A stretch of DNA of 64,000 nucleotides from a virus, in the IMG/VR virus record IMGVR_UViG_3300017786_000008, positions 1-64,000 of that record. One strand, written 5' to 3'. The notes beneath the pieces were generated by a model. That model saw nothing but the letters and a program-made list of their open reading frames with translations, did no database searches and was not told the origin of the DNA. Within the stretch, counting starts at the first letter, position 1. Each line of letters begins with the position of its first letter. Below are positions 14,879 through 23,050 of the stretch, piece after piece. The position numbers and the translations under genes were made by a program.

Positions 14879-14892
14879 AATTTCTTTTTATT

Positions 14893-14899
14893 ATAAATA
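14893..14899 (-). promoter_or_regulatory. Candidate promoter box TATTTAT
   Basis: In gene direction GATATTTATAATAAAAAGAAATT precedes the ATG at 14878, giving the box followed by an A-rich leader with a weak AAAGAA ribosome-site-like stretch. Confidence 0.45.
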
Positions 14900-14904
14900 T
14901 CTAT

Positions 14905-15537
14905 TTATTCGTATTTTCCCCCGACATTTGAACCCATTGTGAATATTTTACCTATTGGTGTATTCATTTTACTTTTTGGTCCTAGTATAGAGGTTATTGG
15001 TGATTTATAAATGCTACGTCTTATAATCTCCTCTAAATCTTTTTTTACTAATTCTTTTATATAGTTTTTATCTTTTCCTGTTTTCTTTGAAACTTCCTCA
15101 ATAGCTTTTGTAATTTTTTTATTTTCATACAAATCTAAAGCGTTTATATCTCCTTGGTTACAATATGGGAATTTTTTACACTTATCTTTAACTTTTACAA
15201 ATTTTCCACCAGGCCATTGAGTTTTTGCTCCGCCTCTCCAATTCTTATCGTTTTTTGCCCACATTTGTGGTGTTACGTATTGACCGGAACTTGCAGATGT
15301 AGTAGCTTCACCAACCTCTTCTTTTTTCTCTTTCTTTTTCTTTGCAAATCTAGGGTCCACACCCAAAGGAGCCATAAAAGCACCTGCACTTGCAGATGTT
15401 GTAGCTTCTTCCATCTCTTCTTCCGTTTCTTTTTCTTCTAGATTATTAGCATTTTTAAGTAGAGATTTAAACCACATTTTATCTTTACCTTCTATTGCCT
15501 TATTTAACCCTTTTTCAAAATTATCTTTTATACCCAT
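14905..15537 (-). CDS. Hypothetical protein with duplicated TTSAS motif, 210 aa
   Basis: I use the ATG at 15537, which overlaps the upstream stop as TAATG; a longer form from 15567 is possible. The centre carries two copies of a motif, EEATTSASAGAF and GEATTSASSGQY, about 40 residues apart and separated by a lysine run. A block rich in W, G and C follows (MWAKNDKNWRGGAK, then WPGGKFVKVKDKCKKFPYCN). The C-terminal helix-rich part ends with a glycine-containing tail. Cysteines in KCKKFPYC may bind metal. No family is assigned with certainty; it may be a structural or packaging-associated protein. Confidence 0.65.
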   Translation of the reverse strand: MGIKDNFEKGLNKAIEGKDKMWFKSLLKNANNLEEKETEEEMEEATTSASAGAFMAPLGVDPRFAKKKKEKKEEVGEATTSASSGQYVTPQMWAKNDKNWRGGAKTQWPGGKFVKVKDKCKKFPYCNQGDINALDLYENKKITKAIEEVSKKTGKDKNYIKELVKKDLEEIIRRSIYKSPITSILGPKSKMNTPIGKIFTMGSNVGGKYE

Positions 15538-15779
15538 TATCGCACTCTTTTTATTTCTGATTGCCACATACTACGTCTAAACCAGAATGTCTTATATAGC
15601 TCTAACATAACTTTACTTACAATATCAACAATCTCTGTTCTAGTATTTCGTCCTCTTTTAATTTCATCAGCCACTACTTTTTGTACCTCATTTTTAAATT
15701 GGGGTTTAGACATGAAGTCTTTCATCTCTTTTCTCGCGATTCTTGCAATTTCGTCTTTATCTGTTTTTGTTAATGCCAT
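15537..15779 (-). CDS. Small helical protein, 80 aa
   Basis: Reads MALTKTDKDEIARIARKEMK, followed by helices VQKVVADEIKRG and EIVDIVSKVMLELYKTFWF, and a basic end. It is translationally coupled to the next gene (TAATG) and preceded by a TATTTAT box. The style resembles small phage head or adaptor proteins but no homology is established. Confidence 0.65.
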   Translation of the reverse strand: MALTKTDKDEIARIARKEMKDFMSKPQFKNEVQKVVADEIKRGRNTRTEIVDIVSKVMLELYKTFWFRRSMWQSEIKRVR

Positions 15780-15784
15780 TACTT

Positions 15785-15791
15785 ATAAATA
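15785..15791 (-). promoter_or_regulatory. Candidate promoter box TATTTAT
   Basis: GTATTTATAAGTA in gene direction directly precedes the ATG at 15779 and directly follows the stop of the upstream gene. Confidence 0.42.
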
Positions 15792-16166
15792 CTACTTAAC
15801 GTTAGATACGACCCAAGAAGCCGTAACAATTGTTGCTGCACCTAAAAAGAAGTGAACTACAGGTTTATTATACCACTTAGGTCTCAATTCTTTTGTCAAA
15901 TCTATATACAAATCTATTCTTTGGTTTAATAGGTCTGTCTTTTCATTCATAAAAGCTATATGTAGACTATCTTGAGTGTGTAGTGTTCTATAATTTGCTA
16001 TCTGGGTCTTAAGTAGATTAATCTCTAATTTTTGTAAACTATCAGTTTGTTCATACACTTGGAATAGGGAGTCCATTTCAACCACTTCTTTTTCAGTAAA
16101 AGTGTGTGTCTGAGTAAAGGCCCATACTGGGGTAAGTAATAATAAGATTAATACTAATTTTTTCAT
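15792..16166 (-). CDS. Secreted/membrane coiled-coil protein, spanin-like candidate, 124 aa
   Basis: It has an N-terminal signal peptide (MKKLVLILLLLTPVWAFTQ) without a lipobox cysteine and a central coiled coil (residues about 25-90, heptads with DSLQKLEINLLKTQI). A C-terminal hydrophobic segment follows (HFFLGAATIVTASWVVSNV, 105-123). A periplasmic coil tethered at one end is the architecture expected of a spanin or an envelope-spanning lysis helper. It lies next to an anchored lysine-rich protein and near an amidase-like gene. Lysis function is an inference from topology and context. Confidence 0.65.
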   Translation of the reverse strand: MKKLVLILLLLTPVWAFTQTHTFTEKEVVEMDSLFQVYEQTDSLQKLEINLLKTQIANYRTLHTQDSLHIAFMNEKTDLLNQRIDLYIDLTKELRPKWYNKPVVHFFLGAATIVTASWVVSNVK

Positions 16167-16167
16167 A

Positions 16168-16485
16168 TTAATTACTTTTTTTAAGTCTATTTTTTAGAGA
16201 GTTAGTTGCCTGTTTTCCTGTTTTCTTTTTTACTTTAGGTTTTTTAGTTTTAAGTTCTTTTAATTCCTTATCTGTATCAGCAATTTTTTTCTTCGTAACT
16301 TTCTTTTTCTTTTTTACGTTTTCTATCTTTTTATCAACTTCTTTTGTTTTCTTTTTGTTGGATTTAATATTTTTTTTAAGTTTCTTAACTTTTTTATCGG
16401 TGTGTGAGTTCATCATCCATACTAGACCTATAAAGAACCCTATAACACCTAATACCCATTTCCACGATTTTCTTAAAAATTCCAT
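16168..16485 (-). CDS. Membrane-anchored lysine-rich protein, 105 aa
   Basis: An N-terminal transmembrane helix (residues 10-25, WVLGVIGFFIGLVWMM) is followed by about 76 residues, 34 of them lysine by my count, predicted as a long basic coil with VTKKKIADTDKELKELK in the middle. The basic tail could contact the nucleoid, RNA or acidic envelope polymers. It is packed between the spanin-like gene and an unknown gene. No family is recognised. Confidence 0.65.
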   Translation of the reverse strand: MEFLRKSWKWVLGVIGFFIGLVWMMNSHTDKKVKKLKKNIKSNKKKTKEVDKKIENVKKKKKVTKKKIADTDKELKELKTKKPKVKKKTGKQATNSLKNRLKKSN

Positions 16486-16486
16486 A

Positions 16487-17023
16487 CTATTCGTTTTCGT
16501 CTTCCATTTTTTTAGTTGACTTTCTATCTGCCAATACTTTTGCCCATTTTGCGGAGAATATTTGGTAGTAGTCTTTTAGGTTATTTAACATCTCTAACAT
16601 TTCTGTATCTACCTTAACCATACTACCTGTAATATATACACCATTTCTTTCACCTACCGTATAAAAGAATTCTGTGTCGTATTTAACCAAAACCCCAGAC
16701 CACTCTACATTATTATCGTATATATTTAGAGAATTGTAATCTACCAAATCAGAAACTTGTTCAATAAAATCGTCCATTGTTTCTTGATATGTGTTTTTTT
16801 CTTCGTCAGTTAAAGTTATATCTGTTGTAGTATAACCATGTACTATTATTTTTCCACTAGAAACTTCATACTCTTTTATTTTTTCCTCATCTCTTTGCAT
16901 ATCTAAATTATCATCTTTTTCTACCTGTTCAAATAATTTTTTAGATTTATTTAAAAGTGACTTCATTTCATCGTACTTATCATTTTGGTACTCGGTATAA
17001 TCTTTAATAATAGCTTTTTTCAT
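16487..17023 (-). CDS. Hypothetical acidic protein, 178 aa
   Basis: A soluble acidic alpha/beta protein: N-terminal helices rich in Glu/Lys, a beta region (GKIIVHGYTTTDITLTDEEK), then EWSGVLVKYDTEFFYTVGER and a C-terminal helix. It overlaps the amidase-like gene by 4 bases (ATGA type). The function is unknown. Confidence 0.68.
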   Translation of the reverse strand: MKKAIIKDYTEYQNDKYDEMKSLLNKSKKLFEQVEKDDNLDMQRDEEKIKEYEVSSGKIIVHGYTTTDITLTDEEKNTYQETMDDFIEQVSDLVDYNSLNIYDNNVEWSGVLVKYDTEFFYTVGERNGVYITGSMVKVDTEMLEMLNNLKDYYQIFSAKWAKVLADRKSTKKMEDENE

Positions 17024-17583
17024 AATAGTTCAAAATTAAAAGATGGGTTTATGTCGGTCCAATATTCATTATAGTTACTTCTAGAAACTATACCTTTAAA
17101 ATTTTCTATTCCATCAACTAGAACATTATGCCCTATAAAATCTTGTGGTATGTTTTGTTTCTTACAAATATCTTTAACCAGTTTTAAAGTACTTTCCATC
17201 TGTTTATTAGTATAAATATCCCAAAAATGTTTACCTCTCCATTTTTTTTCATGGACTTTATTATTATAAATATCACCTAACCAGTCAACAAACTTACCAT
17301 CTACACTTCTTCTTTTTAACCAACCAACATTTTCCAAACAAACAACAACCACTCCTTTATTGGTGTATCCGTCTAAAAAATAGGGTGTCACGTCTTCTTT
17401 ATTTAAATTATTTATTTTACCACTTTTTTCTATTAGGTAATTTGGTACTTTCTTATAGTTACCGTTCAATCTAAATTTTATTGAGTTTAGGAAATCTTTG
17501 CTATTTCTGTTTGTGTTACACAAAAGAATTTGTTTACTTTCTACCTTTGTATTGGAGTGTGTTTTTATTTTTTTCATTTTCAC
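17020..17583 (-). CDS. N-acetylmuramoyl-L-alanine amidase-like protein (degenerate)
   Basis: A 187-aa protein with the outline of an Amidase_2/PGRP fold. ESKQILLCNTNR (15-26) stands at the first metal-ligand strand, KVPNYLIEKSGKI (45-57) at the catalytic loop and VVVVCLENVGWLK (78-90) at the central strand. QDFIGHNVLVDG (147-158) holds a conserved GH, and a TDINPSF near the end replaces the usual DPG. The usual first zinc histidine appears to be Asn or Cys, so activity is uncertain. It might bind rather than cut peptidoglycan. It overlaps the membrane protein upstream by 50 bases from the first ATG. Confidence 0.5.
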   Translation of the reverse strand: MKMKKIKTHSNTKVESKQILLCNTNRNSKDFLNSIKFRLNGNYKKVPNYLIEKSGKINNLNKEDVTPYFLDGYTNKGVVVVCLENVGWLKRRSVDGKFVDWLGDIYNNKVHEKKWRGKHFWDIYTNKQMESTLKLVKDICKKQNIPQDFIGHNVLVDGIENFKGIVSRSNYNEYWTDINPSFNFELL

Positions 17584-18781
17584 TTCTTACAACTTTATTT
17601 ATTAATGTTTGTGTTGTGTCGGTTAGTCTATCTAAGTCTACATTTTCATCACTATAATTAATATTAAGTACTTCGGCTAATTTTTCAAGGTCTTTTTTAG
17701 AAGGATTTATTGGAGTTGGGTTGGTTTCTTCTTCAGTCTTACCTATTTCTTTACTTAGATTTTCTATTTCGTCTTTGGTTAAATTTTCTGTTGTGGTTAT
17801 GATATTATCATAGTGTAGTCCGTCATTACCATTTTGTCCTATAATATTCATCCTTTTTTCATCTATTTCTAATTCTTCTTTTTTGTCTTGTCTTTTAAAA
17901 GCTTCCGAAACTTCTTCCATAGTATAGGGTGTGTTAAACTCTAGTCCATCTGGTGCAGACATTTTAACTTCTGGTTCCTTTCTTCGTATTTGTGTAAATG
18001 CAAAGTTTGCTGCTACAACCAATGCTATTGCTAATGGGTCGAAAACAAATATAATTAATAATAAAAACCAGTTGACTACTTGACCCATTGGGTATCCTGT
18101 TGTTTCTGCTAGATATTTAAGTGGACCTAGTTCTCTTTGTTCTTCATTACCAATTTCTAATTCTAATAGTTCTGTATCAATTCTCATTACCGAATCCATT
18201 ACAGCTTCTAATTTTAGATTTAGTTTATCTCTATCTTCTATTGTAGTTTTTAATTCTGATTGTAATGCTCTTCTTGTTGAACTAGAAGTTGTTGTTATCA
18301 CTTTTTCAGCTTCGGCATCGTAGTATGACACTTGAGCAGGATTTGAAAGAGATGTTCTTAAATCCGAAATAGTTGTATTTAATTGTGTCTTTTCTAAAGT
18401 AAGGTCTGTCTTCTGTTCCTCAAATCTACTTTGTTTAGTTTCTAAAACCACCAAAGATTTGTCTAAGAATTCCGATTTGGTTGCTGTTTCTTGATAGGCT
18501 CCGGATAAAAATCCGTATATACCACCAGATGTAATTAGTATTAAAACAAAACACGCTATAGATAAATAAATTCTGAGTACTTTATTTATGGTGTCCCAGT
18601 ATTGGTATAGTAGTGATGCTACCACTAATTTGGCAAATTCAAGACTTCCGGCCATAATAATTACCTGTGTACTAGCCCCCGCAAATAGTTTACTTAAACC
18701 GAATACGGAATAAAAAGCAGCTGAACCAGATACAGCAAGTGCTGATAGTGCTATTAATAATGGAAATAATGTTTTTTTCAT
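17534..18781 (-). CDS. Multi-pass membrane protein with large coiled-coil loop, 415 aa
   Basis: Three hydrophobic helices in the first 95 residues (about 4-25, 38-60, 71-93) are followed by a long coiled coil with heptad pattern (about 100-215). A fourth hydrophobic helix lies at 236-260 (VVNWFLLLIIFVFDPLAIAL) and an acidic cytoplasmic tail follows. The architecture resembles uncharacterised phage membrane proteins of similar length; no catalytic motif is present. It could be a receptor-exclusion or envelope-remodelling protein, but this is not supported directly. It follows the sigma-factor gene and has its own TATTTAT box. Confidence 0.72.
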   Translation of the reverse strand: MKKTLFPLLIALSALAVSGSAAFYSVFGLSKLFAGASTQVIIMAGSLEFAKLVVASLLYQYWDTINKVLRIYLSIACFVLILITSGGIYGFLSGAYQETATKSEFLDKSLVVLETKQSRFEEQKTDLTLEKTQLNTTISDLRTSLSNPAQVSYYDAEAEKVITTTSSSTRRALQSELKTTIEDRDKLNLKLEAVMDSVMRIDTELLELEIGNEEQRELGPLKYLAETTGYPMGQVVNWFLLLIIFVFDPLAIALVVAANFAFTQIRRKEPEVKMSAPDGLEFNTPYTMEEVSEAFKRQDKKEELEIDEKRMNIIGQNGNDGLHYDNIITTTENLTKDEIENLSKEIGKTEEETNPTPINPSKKDLEKLAEVLNINYSDENVDLDRLTDTTQTLINKVVRSENEKNKNTLQYKGRK

Positions 18782-18795
18782 TTATCCTTTTATTG

Positions 18796-18802
18796 ATAAA
18801 TA
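18796..18802 (-). promoter_or_regulatory. Candidate promoter box TATTTAT
   Basis: AATATTTATCAATAAAAGGATAA in gene direction precedes the ATG at 18781. The box directly follows the sigma-factor stop codon, and AAAGGA is a plausible ribosome site. Confidence 0.45.
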
Positions 18803-19600
18803 TTAATCAGTTAGGTATTCTAATAACTGATAGCTATCATTTCTTAACTTACGCAAAGCTTTTTCTTTTATTTGTCTTACCCTTTCTTTTGTTAAAGATA
18901 GTCCATCACCAATCTCTTGTAGTGTCATAGGTGTTTTATTAAGACCATAATAATCTATTATTATATTTTTTTCTCTCTCATCCAATGCCGCCATTAACTT
19001 AGTTAACTCATCTTTTAAATTTACCTCATCAGCAAAAGATTCTTCTGGGTTATCCGCGTCTTTATTAACTAAAATATCTATAAGTGTGTCACCCTCTTCA
19101 TTTATAGGTCTGTCATAATTTATAGTTGTTGGTAACATAGCTAGTTTAGTATTTAATTTACCTATTTCATCGGTAACTTTTTTTCTTTCTTTATGTAATT
19201 CTTGTATAATATTTACCGGGAGTCTTATTGTACGTGCATGTTCATTTAAAGACTGTAGTATAGATTGTTTTACCCACCAAACAGCGTATGATATAAATCT
19301 AAACCCTTTTTCCCATTTAAAATTATTAATAGCTTTTAGTAATCCGTAGTTACCTTCCGCTATTAAATCTGGTAAATCTACTCCTTGTCCTTGGTAATCT
19401 TTTGCTACACTAATTACAAATCTAAGATTTCCTTCTAATAGTTCTAAATGTATTTTTTCTCTCTCTTTTACTGAAAGTTCGTTACTTAACATCATTTTTG
19501 CCAGTTCTTTTTCTCTTGCTGGTGTTAAAACTTTTCTTTTTCTCACATCTTTTAGATACTGAGAGATTTCTGCTTGGTTTATAAATGTATTTTTTGACAT
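18803..19600 (-). CDS. Phage-encoded sigma-70 family factor
   Basis: A 265-aa primary-type sigma factor. It has region 1.2 (EISQYLKDVRKRKVLTPARE), regions 2.1-2.2 (NLRFVISVAKDYQGQG then DLIAEGNYGLLKA, 58-90), and regions 2.3-2.4 (KWEKGFRFISYAVWWVKQSI, 95-114). Region 3.0 (HARTIRLP, 121-128), a region 3 helix and region 4.2 helix-turn-helix (TLQEIGDGLSLTKERVRQIK, 226-245) follow. There is no region 1.1, so it is compact like Bacteroidota RpoD. It would redirect host RNA polymerase to phage promoters. A recurrent TATTTAT/TATATTTG box before many genes here is its natural candidate target. Such a complete RpoD-like factor is uncommon in T4-like phages, which usually carry short divergent factors. 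Confidence 0.93.
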   Translation of the reverse strand: MSKNTFINQAEISQYLKDVRKRKVLTPAREKELAKMMLSNELSVKEREKIHLELLEGNLRFVISVAKDYQGQGVDLPDLIAEGNYGLLKAINNFKWEKGFRFISYAVWWVKQSILQSLNEHARTIRLPVNIIQELHKERKKVTDEIGKLNTKLAMLPTTINYDRPINEEGDTLIDILVNKDADNPEESFADEVNLKDELTKLMAALDEREKNIIIDYYGLNKTPMTLQEIGDGLSLTKERVRQIKEKALRKLRNDSYQLLEYLTD

Positions 19601-19619
19601 ATAATTACTTTTTATTTAT

Positions 19620-19629
19620 TAAACGTTTA
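19620..19629. promoter_or_regulatory. Palindrome TAAACGTTTA near the sigma gene start
   Basis: A perfect 10-base palindrome lying 20 bases before the sigma ATG. The same palindrome occurs at 47640-47649. It could be an operator or simply chance in AT-rich DNA. Confidence 0.25.
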
Positions 19630-19669
19630 TATACTTATTTTATTACAAATAGTGTACCGTAATGGTATT

Positions 19670-19686
19670 ACTGACTTTTTGTCAGT
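19670..19686. repeat. Short hairpin in the leader upstream of the sigma gene
   Basis: Six-base arms ACTGAC and GTCAGT enclose five T (five A on the minus strand). No U-run follows on either strand, so it is not a standard terminator. It could be part of a 5' leader of the sigma message. Confidence 0.35.
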
Positions 19687-19702
19687 TTCACTAAATATTG
19701 TA

Positions 19703-19710
19703 CAAATATA
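19703..19710 (-). promoter_or_regulatory. Candidate promoter box TATATTTG upstream of sigma
   Basis: TATATTTG in gene direction, about 100 bases before the sigma ATG, in the 156-base gap between the sigma and thioredoxin-like genes. It matches the Bacteroidota minus-7 consensus. Confidence 0.4.
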
Positions 19711-19756
19711 ATAAATAAATTTGAATTATTTGTATGTTTTGGGATAAACTTATATC

Positions 19757-20122
19757 TTAGGTAAGGTATGGTGTTAGGACTTTTATTATGTTTTCTGATG
19801 TCATGTCATTTACACACTTCCCATCATCACAATTTACAGTATCTTGTACTGATGGTATATAAGATATTTCACCATTATCACTTTCTATAACGATAACTGG
19901 TGTAAACCAGTTAAAGCCATTATTGTCTCTTTCTGCATCTATAAAATCCCATCTATTAGCAGAGTTAATTTTTTTTTGTTCTTCTGAATCTACTTTAGTG
20001 GTGATACTTAAGTTGGTAAATGGAATATTGTTATCCTGTAGAATATTTTTTAAAGTTTTACAGTCTTCACATACATCTTCAGTAAATAATGATAATTTAT
20101 AATTTCCTGTATTAAATTTCAT
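19757..20122 (-). CDS. Thioredoxin/glutaredoxin-like protein
   Basis: A 121-aa protein with a thioredoxin-fold outline. A first strand (YKLSLFTED, 8-16) leads into the active-site CEDC (18-21) and helix KTLKNILQDN. A strand-loop with NIPFTNLSI and a WFTPVIVIES segment holding the cis-proline region follow. The cysteine pair close to a first beta strand fits a reducing or disulfide-exchanging role, for example with ribonucleotide reductase or in redox control. An additional CDDGKC near the C-terminus might be a second redox pair. It is cytoplasmic, as no signal peptide is present. Confidence 0.75.
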   Translation of the reverse strand: MKFNTGNYKLSLFTEDVCEDCKTLKNILQDNNIPFTNLSITTKVDSEEQKKINSANRWDFIDAERDNNGFNWFTPVIVIESDNGEISYIPSVQDTVNCDDGKCVNDMTSENIIKVLTPYLT

Positions 20123-20149
20123 ATAATAATATTTTTAAAAAGTTATTTA

Positions 20150-20707
20150 TTAAATTTTATTATATTTTTTTAAGAAATCAAGTTCTTCTTGTGTTAAACT
20201 CTCCATACCCTCATCAATAATCTTATCTAGGACGTTATCTACGTTTAAAGGTCTTAACTTGTTTGTTTTTATTTTTTCTATTGGGTTAAGTAGTGTGTCT
20301 CTTAATCTCTTAACTTTACTATCCATTAAATTCTTTAGTTGGTCTGCTAAAGCTTGTGCAACTCTAGGGTCTATGTTTAGTTGTGGGTGGAGAGGTGCTT
20401 TACCAAATAAATGATTTTCTAAATTTTTATCTAACCTATAACCTAATTTTCTAGGTTTAGGCATTAAGAAATAAGTAGATATGTGTGGTTCTAAAAATTC
20501 TTCTAGTATCTGATTTATATCTTCAAATACTAGTTCAGATTTTATACACATTATTATTACTTTGTCCCCAGTAACAAAACTAAATTCTTGTGTTGTAACA
20601 ATGGTCTCCATAATATCTCTAATATTATTCATTATTGGTGCGTTTCTTTCTATTGTTTCCCAATTTCCAAACATAAATAATAGATATTTTTTTATTCTAG
20701 GTTTCAT
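20150..20707 (-). CDS. Hypothetical protein, 185 aa
   Basis: An alpha/beta N-terminal region (IKKYLLFMFGNWETIERNAP ... FVTGDKVIIMCIKSELVFED) is followed by a helical C-terminus. That C-terminus ends NVLDKIIDEGMESLTQEELD before a basic tail, and the LDKI..EG.ESLT..E segment resembles a short tail seen in Bacteroidota membrane proteins. It lies downstream of the gp46 homologue, so it may assist recombination. The function is unknown. Confidence 0.7.
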   Translation of the reverse strand: MKPRIKKYLLFMFGNWETIERNAPIMNNIRDIMETIVTTQEFSFVTGDKVIIMCIKSELVFEDINQILEEFLEPHISTYFLMPKPRKLGYRLDKNLENHLFGKAPLHPQLNIDPRVAQALADQLKNLMDSKVKRLRDTLLNPIEKIKTNKLRPLNVDNVLDKIIDEGMESLTQEELDFLKKYNKI

Positions 20708-20711
20708 AGTT

Positions 20712-20718
20712 ATAAATA
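20712..20718 (-). promoter_or_regulatory. Candidate promoter box TATTTAT
   Basis: AATATTTATAACT in gene direction directly precedes the ATG at 20707. Confidence 0.4.
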
Positions 20719-20719
20719 T

Positions 20720-23050
20720 TTAAACAAGCTTTGAAATATTATTTTCTTTCTTAATTGTTATATTGTTATCTGCCCATTCTCTAACTAGTGGGTTGTGGGT
20801 GATTAGAAAAACGTTTTCAAAATAATCTTTTATCCTTGTAAAGAATACTCCTACTTGGTCTAGATTTTCATTACTTACCTTACCCAATACTTCGTCAAAG
20901 ACTGTAATGTTTGGTCTTGGTAGGCAGGATACTTTTGTCAATACAGTACGTATAGCTAAAGAAGATAGTGTTTTTTCAAATCCACTACCTGTAGATAGTA
21001 GTTTTTCTACGTTTGTTTGATTATCTACCATCCAGAATTCCACTTCATTTTTATCATTTACTCTTATCTCTACCATAAAATTTGTAACATCAGATAGTAA
21101 TCTCATCAATTCATTATTTAATTTAGGTACAACACTCTTAACAATTGTTTTTATTATACCATTTTTACCAAATACAGTTAGATAAGCTCTAAAAACTTTT
21201 TCTACGTTATTTTCTTTTTTTATTTTTTCTATCTTACTATTATTATCGTTAATAGAATTATCTATTGTTTCTACTCTATTAGTATTGTATTCCACCTCTC
21301 TAAATATATTTTCTTTTTTATTTTTTAATACATCAATTTCAGAGTTAATACTTAATACACCTTTTTCTAATTTAGCGTTATTTTCTAATCTTTCTTTATT
21401 TTCTCGCCACTTAATTAATTTATTTTTTAATTTTTCTAGTTCTAATTTTTTTTGTCCAACTTCTAAAATCAACCTTTCCTTTTTTAAAAGTTCTTTTTCA
21501 TACTCATCAAAAACATTTTTTTTAGTTGTTAAATTCTCTACAATAATATTTAATTTTTTTAATTCTAAGTTTTTATTTTCTATATTTAACTCTAAATTTT
21601 TTGTTTCTTCAGTTAATTTATCTATTTCTTCACTATGGTCCACATCCTTTAATGTTTGTTTACAAGTAGGGCATATTTCAGATTCTTTTAAGTTTTTGAG
21701 GGTGTTAGTTAAATTTTTTAGATTAGTCTTATTTTTTACATTTTCAATATTAAGTTCATCTCTACTTTTAGTTTTATCTCTCAATAAATTTAAATCTATT
21801 TCTTCTGGTATTTCTTTATCACCATAGACCTTTAATTTTGTACTTAAACCATTTAGCTCGTTTTCTACTTGCTCTATACTACCCTCCACCAATCTAGGGT
21901 TCACATTTTGTATTTCAGTATCTATATCAGTTATTTTCTGACTTATTAGATTATCTCTAAGGTTATTTTTTTCTTTTAACTCCTCTTCCCAAGTTTTTAG
22001 ATTTTTTTCGTTGGTTATATTGTTTTTTATTAGGTCTTCTTTTTCTTTTAAATATTTTTTTATTTCTTCTTTTAATTCTTCTGTATTATATACATTAGAA
22101 ATTAGTGTTTTAGACCATTTTGAATACATTTCTTTGCACGCTTTTTCTTTATCTTTTAAAACCTCTAAACCTATAAACCTACTAAGAACGTTACCTCTTT
22201 CAGTAGGTTTAGACTCTATAAGAGATTCTAAATTAGATGCTGTAGATAGTACAGTAAGTAAAAAATCATTCATAGTACCTATAGATTCTTTTATAAATTT
22301 TTCAGTCTCTCTTCTCTGTTCCCCAGTAAAATTTTGTAGTGAACCATCATCTTTTCTTTCTAAAAATTCTAGATTTGTACTAACTGACCATTCTCCCTTT
22401 TTTGTTTTTCTTCTTTTTATTTTTCTAACTATTATGTAATCACGACCGTCTATTTCAACTTCACCTTGTACAAAAACCTCATTTGATTTTTTAAACCTGT
22501 TAAATATTTCCCCAGCTTTACTGGATTTTGTTGTGGTATTAAAAAATAGAAATAGTATTAGGTCTACCGCTAACACTGACTTACCACCAAAGTTAGGTGG
22601 GTTAGAATCTATAACTGTTATCCCACCTAATTTTTTAACATCTAAATAATTATTGTCACCAAAAGATAAAAAATTAGAAAATTTAATATTTTTAATATAA
22701 ACTCTTTTATATTTTGTATCTATTTCTACACTATCAGCTAATTCAGCATTTACCTTATCATCCAATCTTTTTAGTAGATTTACATCTACGCCCATATCAT
22801 TTGCCATCACAAATTGTGACATTAAATTTCTTTGGTATGCTGTGTCTAAAATATTTTGTTCTAAATCTAGGTCTAATTCTTTACCTGATTTTCTATCGAC
22901 GCCTCTTGTAAGAATTGTCACATTTTTAGAATTATATTTATTTTGGAAATAACTTCTAACTCTCTTAATTCTTTCTTGTGTAAAGTTTTCTGGTATGTCT
23001 TCCCAGGTTACCTTAATAAAGGGATTTTCTAATTTTTTTAATGTACTCAT
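20720..23050 (-). CDS. SbcC/Rad50-like recombination ATPase (T4 gp46 homologue)
   Basis: A 776-aa SMC-like ATPase that pairs with the gp47 nuclease to process DNA ends in recombination-dependent replication. Residues about 1-115 are an extra N-terminal region. The ATPase N-lobe follows (YIKNIKFSNFLSFGD) with a Walker A-like NPPNFGGKS (150-158) whose first glycine is replaced by Pro. A long coiled coil carries a zinc hook CPTC near residue 460. The C-lobe has the signature LSTGSGFEKTLSS near 692 and Walker B ITVFDEVLG near 715. The start at 23050 makes an ATGA overlap with the upstream gene; an upstream ATG at 23077 is less likely. Confidence 0.9.
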   Translation of the reverse strand: MSTLKKLENPFIKVTWEDIPENFTQERIKRVRSYFQNKYNSKNVTILTRGVDRKSGKELDLDLEQNILDTAYQRNLMSQFVMANDMGVDVNLLKRLDDKVNAELADSVEIDTKYKRVYIKNIKFSNFLSFGDNNYLDVKKLGGITVIDSNPPNFGGKSVLAVDLILFLFFNTTTKSSKAGEIFNRFKKSNEVFVQGEVEIDGRDYIIVRKIKRRKTKKGEWSVSTNLEFLERKDDGSLQNFTGEQRRETEKFIKESIGTMNDFLLTVLSTASNLESLIESKPTERGNVLSRFIGLEVLKDKEKACKEMYSKWSKTLISNVYNTEELKEEIKKYLKEKEDLIKNNITNEKNLKTWEEELKEKNNLRDNLISQKITDIDTEIQNVNPRLVEGSIEQVENELNGLSTKLKVYGDKEIPEEIDLNLLRDKTKSRDELNIENVKNKTNLKNLTNTLKNLKESEICPTCKQTLKDVDHSEEIDKLTEETKNLELNIENKNLELKKLNIIVENLTTKKNVFDEYEKELLKKERLILEVGQKKLELEKLKNKLIKWRENKERLENNAKLEKGVLSINSEIDVLKNKKENIFREVEYNTNRVETIDNSINDNNSKIEKIKKENNVEKVFRAYLTVFGKNGIIKTIVKSVVPKLNNELMRLLSDVTNFMVEIRVNDKNEVEFWMVDNQTNVEKLLSTGSGFEKTLSSLAIRTVLTKVSCLPRPNITVFDEVLGKVSNENLDQVGVFFTRIKDYFENVFLITHNPLVREWADNNITIKKENNISKLV

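Noticed and set aside
19601-19756. Rho-independent terminator in the gap before the sigma gene
   Set aside because: The ACTGAC/GTCAGT hairpin has no following T-run on either strand.
20800-20815. AAAACGTTTT palindrome inside the gp46 homologue
   Set aside because: It is within coding sequence and such AT-flanked palindromes are expected by chance.
21285-22439. Long open frames on the plus strand opposite the gp46 homologue
   Set aside because: They are antisense shadows of a strongly supported ATPase; their peptides are Ser/Phe/Leu-rich as expected from complementing A-rich coding DNA.
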